Of a DNA stretch of 64,000 bases, positions 1 to 13,564 are shown piece after piece. Within the stretch, counting starts at the first letter, position 1. Every line of letters starts with the position of its first letter. Where the stretch lies: NCBI RefSeq assembly GCF_958298935.1, contig NC_084932.1, forward strand, positions 10,333,501-10,397,500, given 5' to 3'. This stretch comes from Phragmites australis. Its lineage: Eukaryota > Streptophyta > Magnoliopsida > Poales > Poaceae. The position numbers were made by a program, and so were the translations under genes. The notes under the pieces were generated by a model that did not search any database, was not told the origin of the DNA, and worked only from the letters and a program-made list of their open reading frames with translations.

Positions 1-498
1 TTATCTCATATTCTAATAAATCTTGAAGCTCTTGTCAGATGAATCTAATCGTAGCATGACTCTATTGTGGATCTCAATAGGTTGCTTTCTACTCTTATCC
101 AACTAGTCTTCTCCTTTATCCGGCTTCTCGCTTCTCTTGGTTCGATGACTCTCTTTCTAGATGATCTGATTATCTGGCTTGGAATCATATCCTCTCTAGA
201 TGTACCCTCTCCTCCTTATATATTCTGGTCGAGGAGATGTACCGTACTCAAAGTGTCCGTGTGTAACCTTCCTAGATTATATTACATTAAAATATTTGGG
301 AGTCTCCTTCCTAATCCGGTGACCATTTCTGTGTAGAACACAATAAACTGTATGAAATATTAGCATGTCTTATTTACCTTATGGCAGATATGAAACCTAT
401 CATGTCAAATGAGATATATGTGTACCATGGTGATCTATATTCAGGATATACTATTTTTCTAGTAAATCCTTAATTATTTAATTATCGATTTCTCATCA
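1..498 (+). repeat. 5' LTR (partial) of a small LTR retrotransposon
   Basis: This segment aligns over its whole length with about 3490-3988, sharing stretches such as the Rs GTGTAGAACAC and TTAATTATTTAATTA. The two copies end alike, in CTCATCA and CTCGTCA. The left part of the LTR lies outside the window. The copies differ at many positions, so the insertion looks old. Confidence 0.85.
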
Positions 499-3296
499 GC
501 TAGCCCCTAACTTTACTCAGAAGAGGAAAATTAGATTACATATGGTCAGAGATCTAGCCGTATTAGAGCTTACCTAGTCAGGAATAGTTCTTGGCCAAGA
601 AATGTTCTTTCTCATCAAGAATCATCTTCGACAAAATGGAATTTTTTCTAGTAAAAAAAACTCCTCCAACTAAAGAGTTCTACTCGTAGAGACTTACCTA
701 ATCGGGATTACTTCCGATCAAATAATCCCCAAGGTCACCTTCTCTTTTTCGTCATCCTTAACGAATATTGCATTTAATGTGCACAACTTCTAAGGTGAGT
801 TGAAACAATCGTGACATTTGGAAAATGTGCTTTGAAATTTGAAATGACAAGGGCGTCGTTAATTAGAGCGGTAAAACTAGCATCCATTGCGGTACAGTTG
901 TAAAACTCCTCTTCCTTATAAATAGGAAAGGATCCTTGCGTTATCTTCATCCTTGCTCTAACATTCTAAAACCCTCTATTTTCAAGCGAAAATTTTTATC
1001 CTTTTTCAACGTCTAGCCCCTAAGTTTCTAATGGCGTCCTCTAGCAACTTGTAGGTGACCTCAAAGATGTCGGATGCTCACATCTAGAAGTTAGAGAGGG
1101 AAGAGATTATCACCACCTAGAGTTTGATCTCATCAAGCGGAAGGGGAGGAGCTTTCGAGTCTAAACACCAGAGAAATCATGGTGTTCAAGGCTTTCTTCC
1201 ATTGTGGCTTTCACTCTCCCCGCTTCGGATTTGTTCAAAGAAATCCTCTTCTTTTATGGCGTCGAGCTCATCATCCTCAACCCTAACTCCATAACCATGC
1301 TGAGCATCTTTGCTCACCTCTGTGAAGTTTTGTGGGGGTGAGCCACATGTGCTCCTCTTTTGCTACTTCTACCAGCTGAAGCAAATTTCAGCTACCGGAT
1401 TAGCGAGATTAGCCAGCTTTCACCTATGTGAGGACCTCGCCAACAAGTACATCGACATCATGATGAAGTTATCATGGTAGGGATGTCATAAGCAATGGTT
1501 GTACTATGAGTCCGTTGCCTCGGGCGCCCTTGAGTATAGAGGCGTCCGAGCAAAACCTAGTTCTTGCTGGCAAGATCCTCTCGAGGTGAGCCATCAACTC
1601 TAGTTATTTATCGACCGCATCAAGAGCCTCAAGGCTCACAGTCTAACGGCATGGGACATGATGCTAGATTTCTCCCAGCACCACATTAGTATGTTCAAGT
1701 CTTGAGTAAATCCAGTGTGGATGTATTCGAGGATCTTAGACTTGACAAGGGACGATGACAAAGGTAAACTTGTTGTATTTTTGTTATCTTTGACTATACA
1801 CTTGCAAGATCTAAGTGCATTTATCTTCTTGTAGAGCTATCATCGGTAGTTGTGAAGAGGAGAATCAAATTTCTTCTCGACGAGGCTCCAACAGACAATA
1901 GGGAAGATGTCCCGAAGGCCCTATGTGACTTGCCACCCGAAGTAAGGGCGATGGAAATTCAGGTAATTTTTCTTTCAATTTTTTGCATATTCCTCATTAT
2001 CCTTCATGTATTAACTTCTGAGCGCTCTTACTCATTATCAGTCTTTACATGTTTTCCTTGAATTGACTCGAGTTTTGGTGCCAACTTGACAAGGCCCTTT
2101 GGCCAGGGAACTAGTGGCCAAGGGAGAAAGAGTACTAGGTCTTCCTCTGCCCAAGGTAGCCCAGCCTTGACCCGAGCTAGAAAGAGGGCACAAGTCATAG
2201 CGTACAACTCAGAGACTAAGTCTGAGGATGTGTTTGTCCGTGTTATTCCTGATCTATACCTTGATCTAAGTAGGGGAACTTTGCATAAGGTAATATTCAA
2301 TCTTGAGTCCCACGCATTTGAAGTCCATCCTCATCTTATACAAAAGGCTTCAATGACTTGAGTGGTCCTCACTGATGATGCAAATCCAAAACGACTCAAT
2401 CGCGCCTCAACATATTATTCAAAAGTACGCAAACATAGACGTGGTACAATCATCTATATAATTGCCTCTAGGGCATATCAATAGAAACTAGGTTAGAACT
2501 GTTTTGGCATGTGCTACCCGTCCGAGCGATAGATATTGCCTAGCTTGAGTCTTCTGCCTATTGCTATGCATCGGTGATAATCCCTGCAATGTCTTCTAAC
2601 CACCACATCCCTTATGGAGTATTTAACCCTACTTGAGGCAGATTGGAGATTAGCACCTTGTAGGTACTGAGCAGTATCAGAGGCAAACTATTCATCGTTA
2701 CCTTGTCAGCCCAACGAACCAAACACTAAACAATGAGATGACATCTGGTGATTCCTGCGATGTTGGTCTCTGCCTTGGATGTGTGCTGGTGAGAGGAGTT
2801 TTGATGGACTCGATTCTCTATGTGGAGCATTGTCATCACTTCAATTTGCAATGGGGATCTTGTGTCCAAGACTAACATCTGTCTGGTCCTCTTGATGATA
2901 AACACATAGTGCATTGACACCATAATCTTCCATGTCTTCTTCGTATGTTGATGCGTTGAATTCCCAGAAGCAAGGTTCATCCTTTGGATTCTCCTCTATA
3001 TTGGTGACTACATGACAACAAGAGCTATTGGAAGTTGAAGCCATAGTCGTAGTCAGGTTTTCTGACCTACAAGCCATATGATCACGTGAGTGATCATCTT
3101 GACCACCAAACCCTTAGGCTCATCGGTCAAAATTCGCCATCGAAGATCAAGGAACCTCTGCCAACTTGTTAGGCTTCACGCAGATGTTAGGTACGAAGTC
3201 ATCGTAAAATCGTCATCAGAATAGCAAATTATCGAAGACCTAATGCGCTTAGTTGATGAAGACATCTCTTGTCGTATCCTTATGGATGGCGTCAAC
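499..3296 (+). mobile_element. Internal region of a non-autonomous LTR retrotransposon
   Basis: About 2.8 kb lie between the two LTRs. No reverse transcriptase, integrase or protease is recognisable, so the element looks non-autonomous. The base TAGCCCCTAA occurs both just after the 5' LTR and near 1015, just before an ATGGCG start. I could not identify a convincing primer-binding site or polypurine tract. The plus-strand orientation therefore rests on the direction of the coding remnants only. Confidence 0.75.
1031..2360 (+). pseudogene. Broken gypsy-type 'putative transposon' protein (PF04195-like)
   Basis: Plus-strand coding remnants begin with an ATG near 1031 and carry several stops and frameshifts. 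At about 1179-1340 two frames joined by a shift give MVFKAFFHCGF followed by LFFYGVELIILNPNSI and then FAHLCEV. That pattern is familiar from the plant 'putative gypsy-type transposon' family, which occurs in non-autonomous gypsy elements. Further open stretches lie at 1852-2061 (a segment containing LLDEAPTDNREDVPKALCDL) and 2086-2361, and may be later exons or continuation of the same protein. The family's molecular role is not well defined. No full-length reading frame survives. Confidence 0.6.
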
Positions 3297-3988
3297 TGTC
3301 GATGATTGGTAAATTTAATTATACAAATATTTATTTAAAGTAGGGATACATGATCATTAATTATACAGGTTCAGGCCTCTCTTAAGATAATAGTCCAAAG
3401 TCATGTTCTGCCTTGATTATTCTCAGGAAAATACAATTATAATAAGAATGTGTCTAGATCTAATCATAAGAATATTGGCCGGTTCTCTCATGTGTAAATC
3501 CTAAAACTCTTATTGGATGAATATAATAGTGGCACGGCTTTGTTATGAATCTCAATAATTTGTTTCTACTTCTATCTAACTAGGCTTGCTTCGTATGGTT
3601 TGTCCGGCTTCTCACTTCCCTTGTTTCAATAGCTCTCTTTCTAGCCTAGGATCTGATTGTCTAGCTTAGAATCATATCCTCTCTGGAGGTACCCCTCCTC
3701 TCCTTTTATAGTCGGGTTAGGGGTATGTACCATATTTGAAGTTTCTGAGTGTAACATTTTCGGATTGTATTACTTTCAAATATCTGGAAGACTCCTTCCT
3801 ACTCCGGGAATCGTTTTTGTGTAGAACACGATTAATTATTTGAAATATCAGCATATACCTTATTTACCTTATGGTGATTATAAAACCTATCGGATATGAT
3901 GAAAGATATGTGAACCATGATGATCTATCTTCAGAATTTATAATGTTTCTAATAAATTCTTAATTATTTAATTAGTAATTCCTCGTCA
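3297..3988 (+). repeat. 3' LTR of the retrotransposon
   Basis: The 692-bp copy begins TGTCGATG and ends CGTCA, so it has TG...CA ends. Its last ~500 bp match the partial copy at the window start. The target duplication cannot be tested because the left flank is missing. Confidence 0.8.
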
Positions 3989-4952
3989 CTGTTGCTGCTA
4001 GATCTAGCTGGAGAAAAGTTGTGGGGGCCTCCTGGCCTCCCACTGCTAATGCTTGTGCTTGTGGTTGTTATGGATACAAATTCAAGTGAAGAGATGACTT
4101 TCGGTCCTTAATTCGGAGGGAGAATCATTAAAAGGATAGCTAAGGAACACGTAAAGCCGAAAAGATATGTTTCATGAATACAAGATTCAAGTTACATGCG
4201 CCTTAAGGGATTCAAAACTAGACAATTTATAATTTACTTGATTCATAGTGGGATATCTTCATCCCTACAAGAGGGCTTGATACTAGAGGTACAATAGTAA
4301 TTTCCTTTCTACTTTGGAGGGGATATTAGACGTATGTTTGGTTCACGTCTAAGTTTAGTTAATTATGATTTTTTACAAAATATGTGGCTAATAAATTCTT
4401 AGTCGCAAGTGTGACAATGTTAATAAAAAAACTGAAAATATGACGTATGGACTAGAGGGCTGATAAACTATAATTTACTATAATTATAGCATTTAACCAA
4501 ACAACTATGTATAAACCTATAACGTGACAACTTAAACGGAAACCAAACTTCCTTTCTAAGAAGGGACGTATATGGGCTATATGCGAGGGCACAACATTGT
4601 TCCCTGAAGTGGATACCTTCGCGACCGGCCCGGAGAGACCTCAAGCAAGGGATAGGATAGCAGCTCTATTTGGTCTTCGTCTCCAAAGGTTATGTTGCCT
4701 TTTTCTTGGACGCCCAAAGGTGTAACGAAGCTTCCCTTTAGCCTTTCTCGGTTTTGCACTTTTACACAGCTGTGCGGACGCATCAATCACGGTTTCTCTA
4801 ATGCGCGCACACAGACACCGCCCCGCGCGGCGCGGGCCACTGGCAGCCGCAGATCTCACCCCCACGGCGCTTCCGACGGCCGTGATTCCGCTGAGGCGTC
4901 CGCCCCCTCCACGAACGGAAACCACGGACGCGTTGCAGACAGGTGGAGGCCC
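3989..4952. other. Intergenic DNA upstream of Adh1
   Basis: No gene is supported here. The first ~550 bp are AT-rich and non-coding. From about 4640 the DNA becomes GC-rich, which produces long overlapping open frames on both strands (4641-5232) with no recognisable protein. These are best read as the GC-rich promoter of Adh1. Confidence 0.6.
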
Positions 4953-4990
4953 GAGCCCCGGTTTCGCTGCCACGCCGTGGTTTGCTGCCC
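4953..4990 (+). promoter_or_regulatory. Bipartite anaerobic response element of Adh1
   Basis: Two GT-type blocks stand next to each other: GAGCCCCGGTTTCGCTGCC (4953-4971) and CCGTGGTTTGCTGCCC (4975-4990). They correspond to the two sub-regions of the maize Adh1 anaerobic response element, known to be needed for induction by low oxygen. With transcription starting about 30 bp after the TATA box, the pair lies at roughly -140 to -103, the position known in maize. The sequence match is seen directly; function here is inferred. Confidence 0.8.
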
Positions 4991-5060
4991 ACGAAGACGG
5001 TGGCGAAACCGCACCCTCCCCTCTCCTCCTTCCTTCCCCTTAAGCACCTGGCCGCGGAGC

Positions 5061-5068
5061 TATAAATA
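5061..5068 (+). promoter_or_regulatory. Adh1 TATA box
   Basis: TATAAATA lies 140 bp before the start codon, placing transcription start near 5090-5100 and giving a leader of about 105 nt. This agrees with the leader length of maize Adh1. Confidence 0.85.
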
Positions 5069-5136
5069 GACGTGCTCTCCCCTCCTGGCTCCTCACAGAT
5101 TCGATTTGGCCTGTCTTGATTTGGTCGGTGGTGTAG

Positions 5137-7594
<2,458 letters not shown>

Positions 7595-8500
7595 ATTTCG
7601 CTCTCTGGTTTCTGATCTTGCTTAATAATGTGGCAGTACTCACCCTGCCATTGCCGATGAGATAGATACACGTTGGCTGGGGATGAACCACAACGCTTGT
7701 GTGTATCACGTCCAGTTTAGCCTTGTCAAGCAGTAGAGTAGGTTCCAGTGTGTAATTATCTACTGGCACGAGAGTCTTGTTATGAACCTTCTTTTGGCGT
7801 ACCTAAGGGTTTCAATCGATTGGCTTTTACTCGTTCTCTTGTCGTCATGCTGGTTGGTGGTTTGTGCTGCTTTTGAAGTATTTGCTGCTGCTTGTTTGAA
7901 AATCTCGCTAAATTTGTCTGAAATTTTCTCTGGTGGTTTGAACTGGAGCGTCCAAGTGGCGATAGTATGTTTGTGTCAGATCCTAACCTGGATATGTTGT
8001 ATTTCTGTTGTTTCACCTTGTTCAGTTAATGAGCTACATGTATTTAAGTACTGGCTTGAGATGTGAAAGATTTGTCATCCGTTGTGTGGAGCTTTGTTTC
8101 ACCCTGTTCAGCTGCAATGATTTTCTTTCTTGAATCGGAAAAGTACGTTCAAATGCTTTGGTGGTGTCGCCTAGTGTTACTCTGCCTCTGCCATCCGTTC
8201 ACTCATTTGCGAATCTGCATGTAACTTCGCGAGCCAGGAAAATCTGCTCTCTCTTCAATCTTCATGTAACGTCCATATATGATATATACAGGTCACAATC
8301 TTCAGAATGCGAATCCAAGCACTGATAAATAAAAAACTGAAGTGGTCAAGAACTCATCAGTTGGTTTGGGTGCCATACAAACTAAATTAAAAGAGCCATA
8401 ATCTTTATCTTTATTCGGTGGAAATATGAACTGATGGATGGATGATGTTGTTTGACCAATATTTCATAGGATGTAGTAGTAGATAGAATTTCTACATGTT
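7595..8500 (+). other. Adh1 3' untranslated and downstream region
   Basis: T-rich, non-coding sequence typical of a plant 3' UTR follows the stop codon. Several AATAA-like signals occur but the cleavage site cannot be fixed by eye. The ORFs at 7782-8066 have no recognisable product. From about 8280 the sequence is unremarkable intergenic DNA. Confidence 0.5.
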
Positions 8501-8591
8501 ATCGCCAAATCGGCGAAAATGAAAGAATTGCATCGCCAAGAGACACCAGGAGAGAGAATCGAAGCCAATGGTTTAGACAAGCCGGGAATAA

Positions 8592-8873
8592 TCAGAGCAA
8601 CCCGGGGCGAGAGTGAAAGGGGAACTGATGCACCACGATGGGAGCCTTCTGATAATCTCTCTTCTTCTTCCTCTCCTTCCCAGCTGCAACCTTGGCGTCA
8701 CCTCCCACCTCCTCCTCCACGCCGAGACCGCTTGGCGCCTCCTCTGTTACCACTCGCTGCTGCAACTTAGTCGTCTTAGCTTCTGGACCTGCCGAATGCT
8801 TCCCGGCAGGCGACACCTTCCTTCCGGTGGCTACGGCGACACCACCGCAGCATCCTCCCAAGCCCAGCACCAT
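8592..8873 (-). CDS. Small basic uncharacterised protein, FPFHSRPGLL family, copy 1
   Basis: This is a 93-aa protein I cannot assign to a named family. It starts MVLGLGGCCGGVAVATGRKV, has a Lys/Glu-rich middle and ends in PIVVHQFPFHSRPGLL. A second intact copy at 32182-32424 has the same layout: glycine/cysteine-rich start, GRKVSPA, an RVV.EE..SG segment, a KE(R/K)KK stretch and an FPFHSRPGLL end. Both copies share a TATA box and leader, so this is a real gene family rather than a chance open frame. No signal peptide or membrane segment is evident. The start codon is the first ATG after the conserved leader. Its function is unknown and the gene is convergent with Adh1. Confidence 0.75.
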   Translation of the reverse strand: MVLGLGGCCGGVAVATGRKVSPAGKHSAGPEAKTTKLQQRVVTEEAPSGLGVEEEVGGDAKVAAGKERKKKRDYQKAPIVVHQFPFHSRPGLL

Positions 8874-8934
8874 GATCGATCGTTTTCCTCAGCTCAGCTC
8901 CTGATTGCGCTTGAATTGTGAGGCAGCTGCTGCT

Positions 8935-8990
8935 CCGATGATCTTGTAGTGCTGCGTCTCTGCGTGGCAGTGGTAGTGGTACTTATAGGG
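8935..8990 (-). promoter_or_regulatory. TATA box and conserved leader block of small gene copy 1
   Basis: On the minus strand CCCTATAAGT (8981-8990) is followed ~30 nt later by CACTACAAGATCATCGG (about 8936-8952). The second intact copy has CCCTATAAAT and the same leader block at the same spacing. This suggests the core promoter and transcription start were duplicated with the gene. Confidence 0.65.
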
Positions 8991-9399
8991 TAGAGCTGTT
9001 GCGGGGAATCGAAGGAGGCTTGAAGCTTCGTCCAAGAAGCTGCTGCGGCTGATGCCTTCGTTCCCAAGTTCTCCTACTGTGTTTGACTGGATAAATACTT
9101 GTTGCTGCCTAGTCAAACCAACATCTTTATATGTCGACCTATGGTTGAGCCACGTCATCAAAAAAAAGCTGGACCGTCGGATCAAGATAGATAGAAAGGA
9201 GAGTCGTCCGATCTTACACTGTGAACGCCGATGACGGAGTCTACGCGAGGTGCCTAGTCAAACCAACATGTGATCCGGAGGTGATTTCGTTACTGGCGGA
9301 TGGAAATAAACGACCAAGTTTCTTGCCAAATGAAAATGACAACCACTGTATTTGAGGGTTTAATTTGCTAAACTGCCACACATTCTATTCTATTTTGGG
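8991..9399. other. Intergenic DNA upstream of small gene copy 1
   Basis: No gene or repeat is recognised. The segment presumably holds the distal promoter of the minus-strand small gene. Short open frames at 9052-9234 and 8889-9185 show no recognisable protein. Confidence 0.4.
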
Positions 9400-10252
9400 A
9401 TTTTTTTTAGCTTATTTAATACTAATATTTTAATAAAAGCACGTGGGGATCTAAAATTTCAGGAAGTAGCCCCTTTTGTCACGTCAAGAGCTTTGGCGTG
9501 ACTCACAACTTAGTCACGCCAAGCAGCCTGGCATGACCGAGGTGCCATGCTGGCGGTCGCCCGGTGCCGTGCCATGCGGCGTGCCGACATGGCAGACATG
9601 TGTCGCGCCAGGTGGGCTGGCGTGACTCCGGTCACGCCACCCGCTTTGGCGTGATACAGTGCCATACAGGGGGGTGCCCGGGGCCTTCTCTCCCCAGTTG
9701 TGTCGCGCTAAGGGGCTGGCGCGACCGGAGTCACGCCACCCCCTTTGGCGTGACACAGCTGCATACAGGCCGCGCCCTGGCCCTTCTCTCCCCATCGAGC
9801 TTCTTCTTCCTCACCCACCGGCGAGCAGCAGCGACTCCATGCGCCGCCGACGCCCTCCTCCCTCCATTCTCCACCGGTTTGGGGCCCGATTCGAAGGGGA
9901 TTTAAGGGGAAAGTGTCCTAGGAAGGTAGCTCCTCTAGTCCCTTCAAGTATTTTTGTTTTGTTTGCATTGTTAGTTCTTGGGTAGTTAGGGTTTAGACTA
10001 TGATTTTGTTGACCTATGAAATTTGTACGTTTCGGTCTAGATCAGAGCTCATATATCGTGCTATGTATGTATAGTAACGCATATGTATCGTGTGAAATTT
10101 GTTGCATGCAATTGTTTGAGCGTAGGAAATTGAAATACATATAGTTACACTTAATGTATATGAGCAATGCATGTTCTTGTGTGTATACAAGTGTTTTTGA
10201 ATTGTAGAGATGAATTTTAATCATATTGAAATGTATAATGTGTAGGATTTGC
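9400..10252 (+). repeat. Left terminal inverted repeat with a 100-bp internal duplication
   Basis: This arm pairs with 11083-11830 in reverse. It contains two head-to-tail copies of a ~100-bp unit (9601-9700 and 9701-9798), each starting TGTCGCGC and containing GTCACGCCACCC and TTGGCGTGA. The right arm has a single copy. That one duplication accounts for the length difference of the arms. Confidence 0.85.
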
Positions 10253-10326
10253 ATGTGTTATAGTGATGATATTTGTGTATATGTGTAATGTTTGGATGGT
10301 TTGTGTAGATAGAATGGATTGTTCGT

Positions 10327-10848
10327 ATGTTTTGTGGTGGCACGGTTAATACAAATGGGGAGTTTGATAAGATGAGAGAGGAAGTGTTGAAATTTGGAAA
10401 CCCTCCTTGCTTCGACGAAATTGTTGCTCGGGTTAGAGCAGCTATGAATGTTGATGCGGATGTAAGTAATGTAACCGTACAGGGAAGGTTTAATGCCGGC
10501 AGGGGTGGTAGGGTTCACTATGTTGTTATGGACTTGGCGTTAGAAATTGATTGGAAGCTGTACAAGGAATGTGTGAATGGTTCTCAAGTTTGTTGCACAG
10601 AGTTGGTAGTTGATGTGGGTGTCGGAGGAAGCTCGATGCCATCGGTTCAGGATGTGTCGGGCAGTAGTAGCCAGGAAGTGGATCCTGTTGAGCATTTGAC
10701 CCAGGAAACTCCCTGTATTGTCGCAGAGGTTGCCGGTGCCGCCGAACTCGCAGATGTTACAGTTCCAGAGGTAACTCGTGCATCTGTTCAGGAGGTAATG
10801 CTGGTGATCAGCAAAAGTAATGTCATATGCTTCTACCCTAACCCATAA
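10327..10848 (+). pseudogene. N-terminal fragment of a MuDR-like transposase
   Basis: An open stretch of 173 codons lies in the core of the long-inverted-repeat element. It starts MFCGGTVNTNGEFDKMREEV, continues through ARVRAAMNVDADVSNVTVQG and then RVHYVVMDLALEIDWKLYKE, and ends in an acidic Ser/Pro/Val-rich tail. The layout resembles the N-terminal part of plant MuDR-type transposases, but this is a weak recognition from pattern only. The catalytic domain is absent, so the element could not move by itself. The frame ends close to a remnant coded on the other strand, which points to internal deletion and inversion. Confidence 0.45.
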
Positions 10849-10849
10849 C

Positions 10850-11073
10850 AAATACACACTCACACGATAGTCCGTGCATAGGTAGTAAGCACGACCAGCA
10901 GTATTTTCGTGTAGCAACTGAAGAACCACAACAGGCTTACCACAGTCACACGTCGGGACGGGGAGGGCGAGGGGAACGGGGGCATCTTTGCAACTGACAT
11001 CGGGATACTTCTTACTGATATGTGCCCATTTTTGCTTACGCCATAAATTCGAAGTCATACCGTAAAACTGCAC
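10850..11073 (-). pseudogene. GRF-type zinc finger fragment
   Basis: Read on the minus strand, this piece contains WAHISKKYPD and then CDCGKPVVVLQLLHENTAGR followed by AYYLC. The spacing fits the GRF zinc finger (C.CG...N.GR..Y.C), which is common in plant transposon-borne proteins. It faces the MuDR-like fragment tail to tail inside the same element. Only one domain is left and no complete protein can be read. Confidence 0.55.
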
Positions 11074-11082
11074 GAATACAAA

Positions 11083-11830
11083 TCCTACACATACATTTCA
11101 ATATGATTAAAATTCATCTCTACAATTCAAAAACACTTGTATACACACAAGAACATGCATTGCTCATATACATTAAGTGTAGCTATATGTATTTCAATTT
11201 CCTACGCTCAAACAATTGCATGCAACAAATTTCACACGATATATATGCGTTACTATACATACATAGCACGATATATAAGCTCCGATCTAGACCACAACGT
11301 ACAAATTTCATAGGTCAACAAAATCATAGTCTAAACCCTAACTACCCAAGAACTAACAATGCAAACAAAAAAAACAAAAATACTTGGAGGGATTAGATGA
11401 GCTATCTTCCTAGGACACTTTCCCCTCAAATCCCCTTCGAATCAAATCCGAAATCGGCGGAGATTGGAGGGAGGGGGCGTCGGCGGCGCGTTTGACGTCT
11501 GTGCTGCTCGCGCTCGGGTGAGGAGGAAGAATGGCTGGTGGGGAGAGAAGGGCCAGAGCGCCCCCTGTATGGTGCTGTGTCACGCCAAAGCGGGTGGCGT
11601 GACCGGAGTCGCGCCAGCCCACCTGGCGCGACACATGTCCACGTCGGCACGCGGCATGGCACGGCGCCAGGCGACCGCCAGCGTGACACTTCGGTCACGT
11701 CAGGTTGTTTAGCGTGACTAAGTTGTGAGTCACGCCAAAGCTCTTGGCGTAACAAAAGGGCTAATTCCTAAAATATTAGATCCCCACGTGCTTTTATTAA
11801 AATATTAGTATTAAATAGGCTTAAAAAAAT
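11083..11830 (-). repeat. Right terminal inverted repeat
   Basis: This is the inverted partner of 9400-10252. It holds one copy of the ~100-bp palindrome-rich unit where the left arm has two. Outside the duplication the arms remain very similar, with scattered substitutions. Confidence 0.85.
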
Positions 11831-12072
11831 TCTCTTGTTGCTACTTGCCTCGATGGTTTTATCTGACAGTGCAGATAGATTATGCAGCGCCCTGTACATG
11901 CATGTGTTAACGTCCTCTTCCTTGGGAATAATGATGCTACAACACTCCGTATTTTTTTCTGGAAAGATTGCAGTATTATGAAATTGCAACCTTATTTAGC
12001 ACATCTTAGGACTCTATTTCCCTCTAGTCAGGAAACCCATATTTTTCACATCCACATACTCTCCAATTGTTA

Positions 12073-12328
12073 CTCCCTCTACTAAAAAATACAGGGTGTA
12101 TTTTACTTTAGAAAAATCAAACTTTTTATATTTTGATTAAAAAAATATTCAAGTTATAGGTATATTAGTGTAAAAGTATTATACAGCTATATTCATATTT
12201 CAAAATATTTTACACTATATTAATTTCGTAGTTATCAACGATATATTTTATAAGAAAATAATAGTCAACTTTTAAGTTTGAAGACCACATTATAACAAAA
12301 TATGTCTTGTATTCTTAAACGGTGGAAG
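12073..12328. mobile_element. Stowaway-type MITE (256 bp)
   Basis: The element starts CTCCCTCTACTAAAAAATAC and ends in TTAAACGGTGGAAG, the inverted counterpart of the usual Stowaway end. It is flanked by TA on both sides (12071-12072 and 12329-12330), the expected target duplication. The interior is AT-rich and non-coding. Confidence 0.8.
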
Positions 12329-12496
12329 TATTTTCACTAATATAATTTGTATTGTAGCATATTTTTTAAGACAAATCTGCATACACCACTTCAAATGATA
12401 GACCTCAATATTCAAATATACCAACGGTCAGAGTTTAAATTGCACTGGAGGTCGGAGGAACAATAGTATCCAGCTGTGTTAGTACAACGGTAACAA

Positions 12497-12690
12497 CACT
12501 ACTACAAAATTTTTGTGGACGCCTCATCCAGGCCGGTGACCGCGTCCGTCACTCATGAGTCGTGACGATCTGTTCGGCCATGTTCCATTTTTGCGCAGTC
12601 GTTTTCATTTTTTTATTCGCAAGAAAGTTGCTCGCCACTTGCTTGCCAATCCCTCGCTACTGAGCTAAAAATGATTATGTAACGCACGTG
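12497..12690. mobile_element. Possible CACTA terminus fragment
   Basis: CACTACTACAAAATTTTTGT is followed by a GC-rich stretch with inverted GGCCGGTGACCGCG-like motifs, as at the ends of grass CACTA elements. No matching opposite end was found nearby, so this is probably a truncated end. Between 12691 and 13029 I see only AT-rich DNA. Confidence 0.4.
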
Positions 12691-13029
12691 TCAATTTGCA
12701 TTGACTGGTTTAGTACGAGTCGACAATTCAAGAAGAACTTTGGCTGTGAAGGCAGTACGATTCCTTCCTCTGACTCCATCATGCAGCAAATGGCATGTCA
12801 GCAACCAACTCCCTTTTATAAACTAGAAAAAAAGCACGTGGTTGGTGAAAAAAATTATAGTGAAAATAGTCGTATGAGATGAATATGATTTTAATAATTA
12901 ATAATAATATAATTATTAGGACTAATATATTTATTAAAAATATATATTAATAGGTCTTATGAATGCAATGCATCAAGAAGTTATTGTAGATGGGATAAAG
13001 TTTGATTGAATTAGTGAAGTCCCAGAACA

Positions 13030-13564
13030 ATTGATCTCACCGAATAGTCTGATATAGTAGAGTTTGCATTCACTGGAGCATTATGCACAGAGCCAGATAG
13101 CCTCACCGGATACTCTAGTGCTCTCTATATTGAACTCATCGGAGCATTTTTGACAAAAAGGAGAAGACTCATGATCTCACCGGATAGTTTGGTGATCTGC
13201 ACTAGATAGCATCAGAGCATTTCTTGCAGAGAAGAAAGAAAATGCAAAGACTGAAGATCAACCCACCAGAAGGTTCGGTGCTTGGTTTGTGCACACCGAA
13301 GTATAGCACTGGAGTATTTCTTGCAGAGGCGACTGTAAGTGTTGAACAATAGAGATCAAATCACAAGATAGTCCAGTGCTCACAGAGATAAGTGCACTGG
13401 AGCATTTTACACAGAGAAGAAATGGCATGGTCTGTCTTAAGATAACTCACCGAAAGATCCGGTGATGAATTTGAAGGCACATCGGAATGTCCAGTGTCCA
13501 CAGAAACTTTGAGTGAAGTTTCAACAGCTAGTTTCTAAGTTTGTACTTACCAGATCATCCGGTG
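13030..13564. repeat. Degenerate repeats with CACCGGATAGTCCGGTG-like motifs
   Basis: Irregular repeats 65-100 bp apart carry variants of GGAGCATTTCTTGCAGAGAA (near 13076, 13142, 13213, 13311 and 13402). Between them lie imperfect palindromes like CACCGGATAGTTTGGTG. Such motifs occur in large non-autonomous LTR elements of grasses. No coding sequence is visible. Confidence 0.5.

Larger units (their letters stand above)
9400..11830. mobile_element. DNA transposon with very long terminal inverted repeats (Mutator-like or foldback)
   Basis: The outer ends are inverted copies of one another: a T-rich end, then TATTTAATACTAATATTT, AAAAGCACGTGGGGATCT and a GC-rich block full of GGCGTGAC/GTCACGCC palindromes. 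The arms are about 850 bp (left) and 750 bp (right). The core of ~830 bp holds broken coding sequence on both strands. Arms this long and a MuDR-like coding remnant suggest a Mutator-like element. I could not find a clean 9-bp target duplication, so the superfamily is not proven. Confidence 0.75.

Noticed and set aside
8613..8921. Plus-strand open frames across 8519-8921
   Set aside because: They are antisense to the conserved minus-strand small gene, whose family members and promoter support the minus strand.
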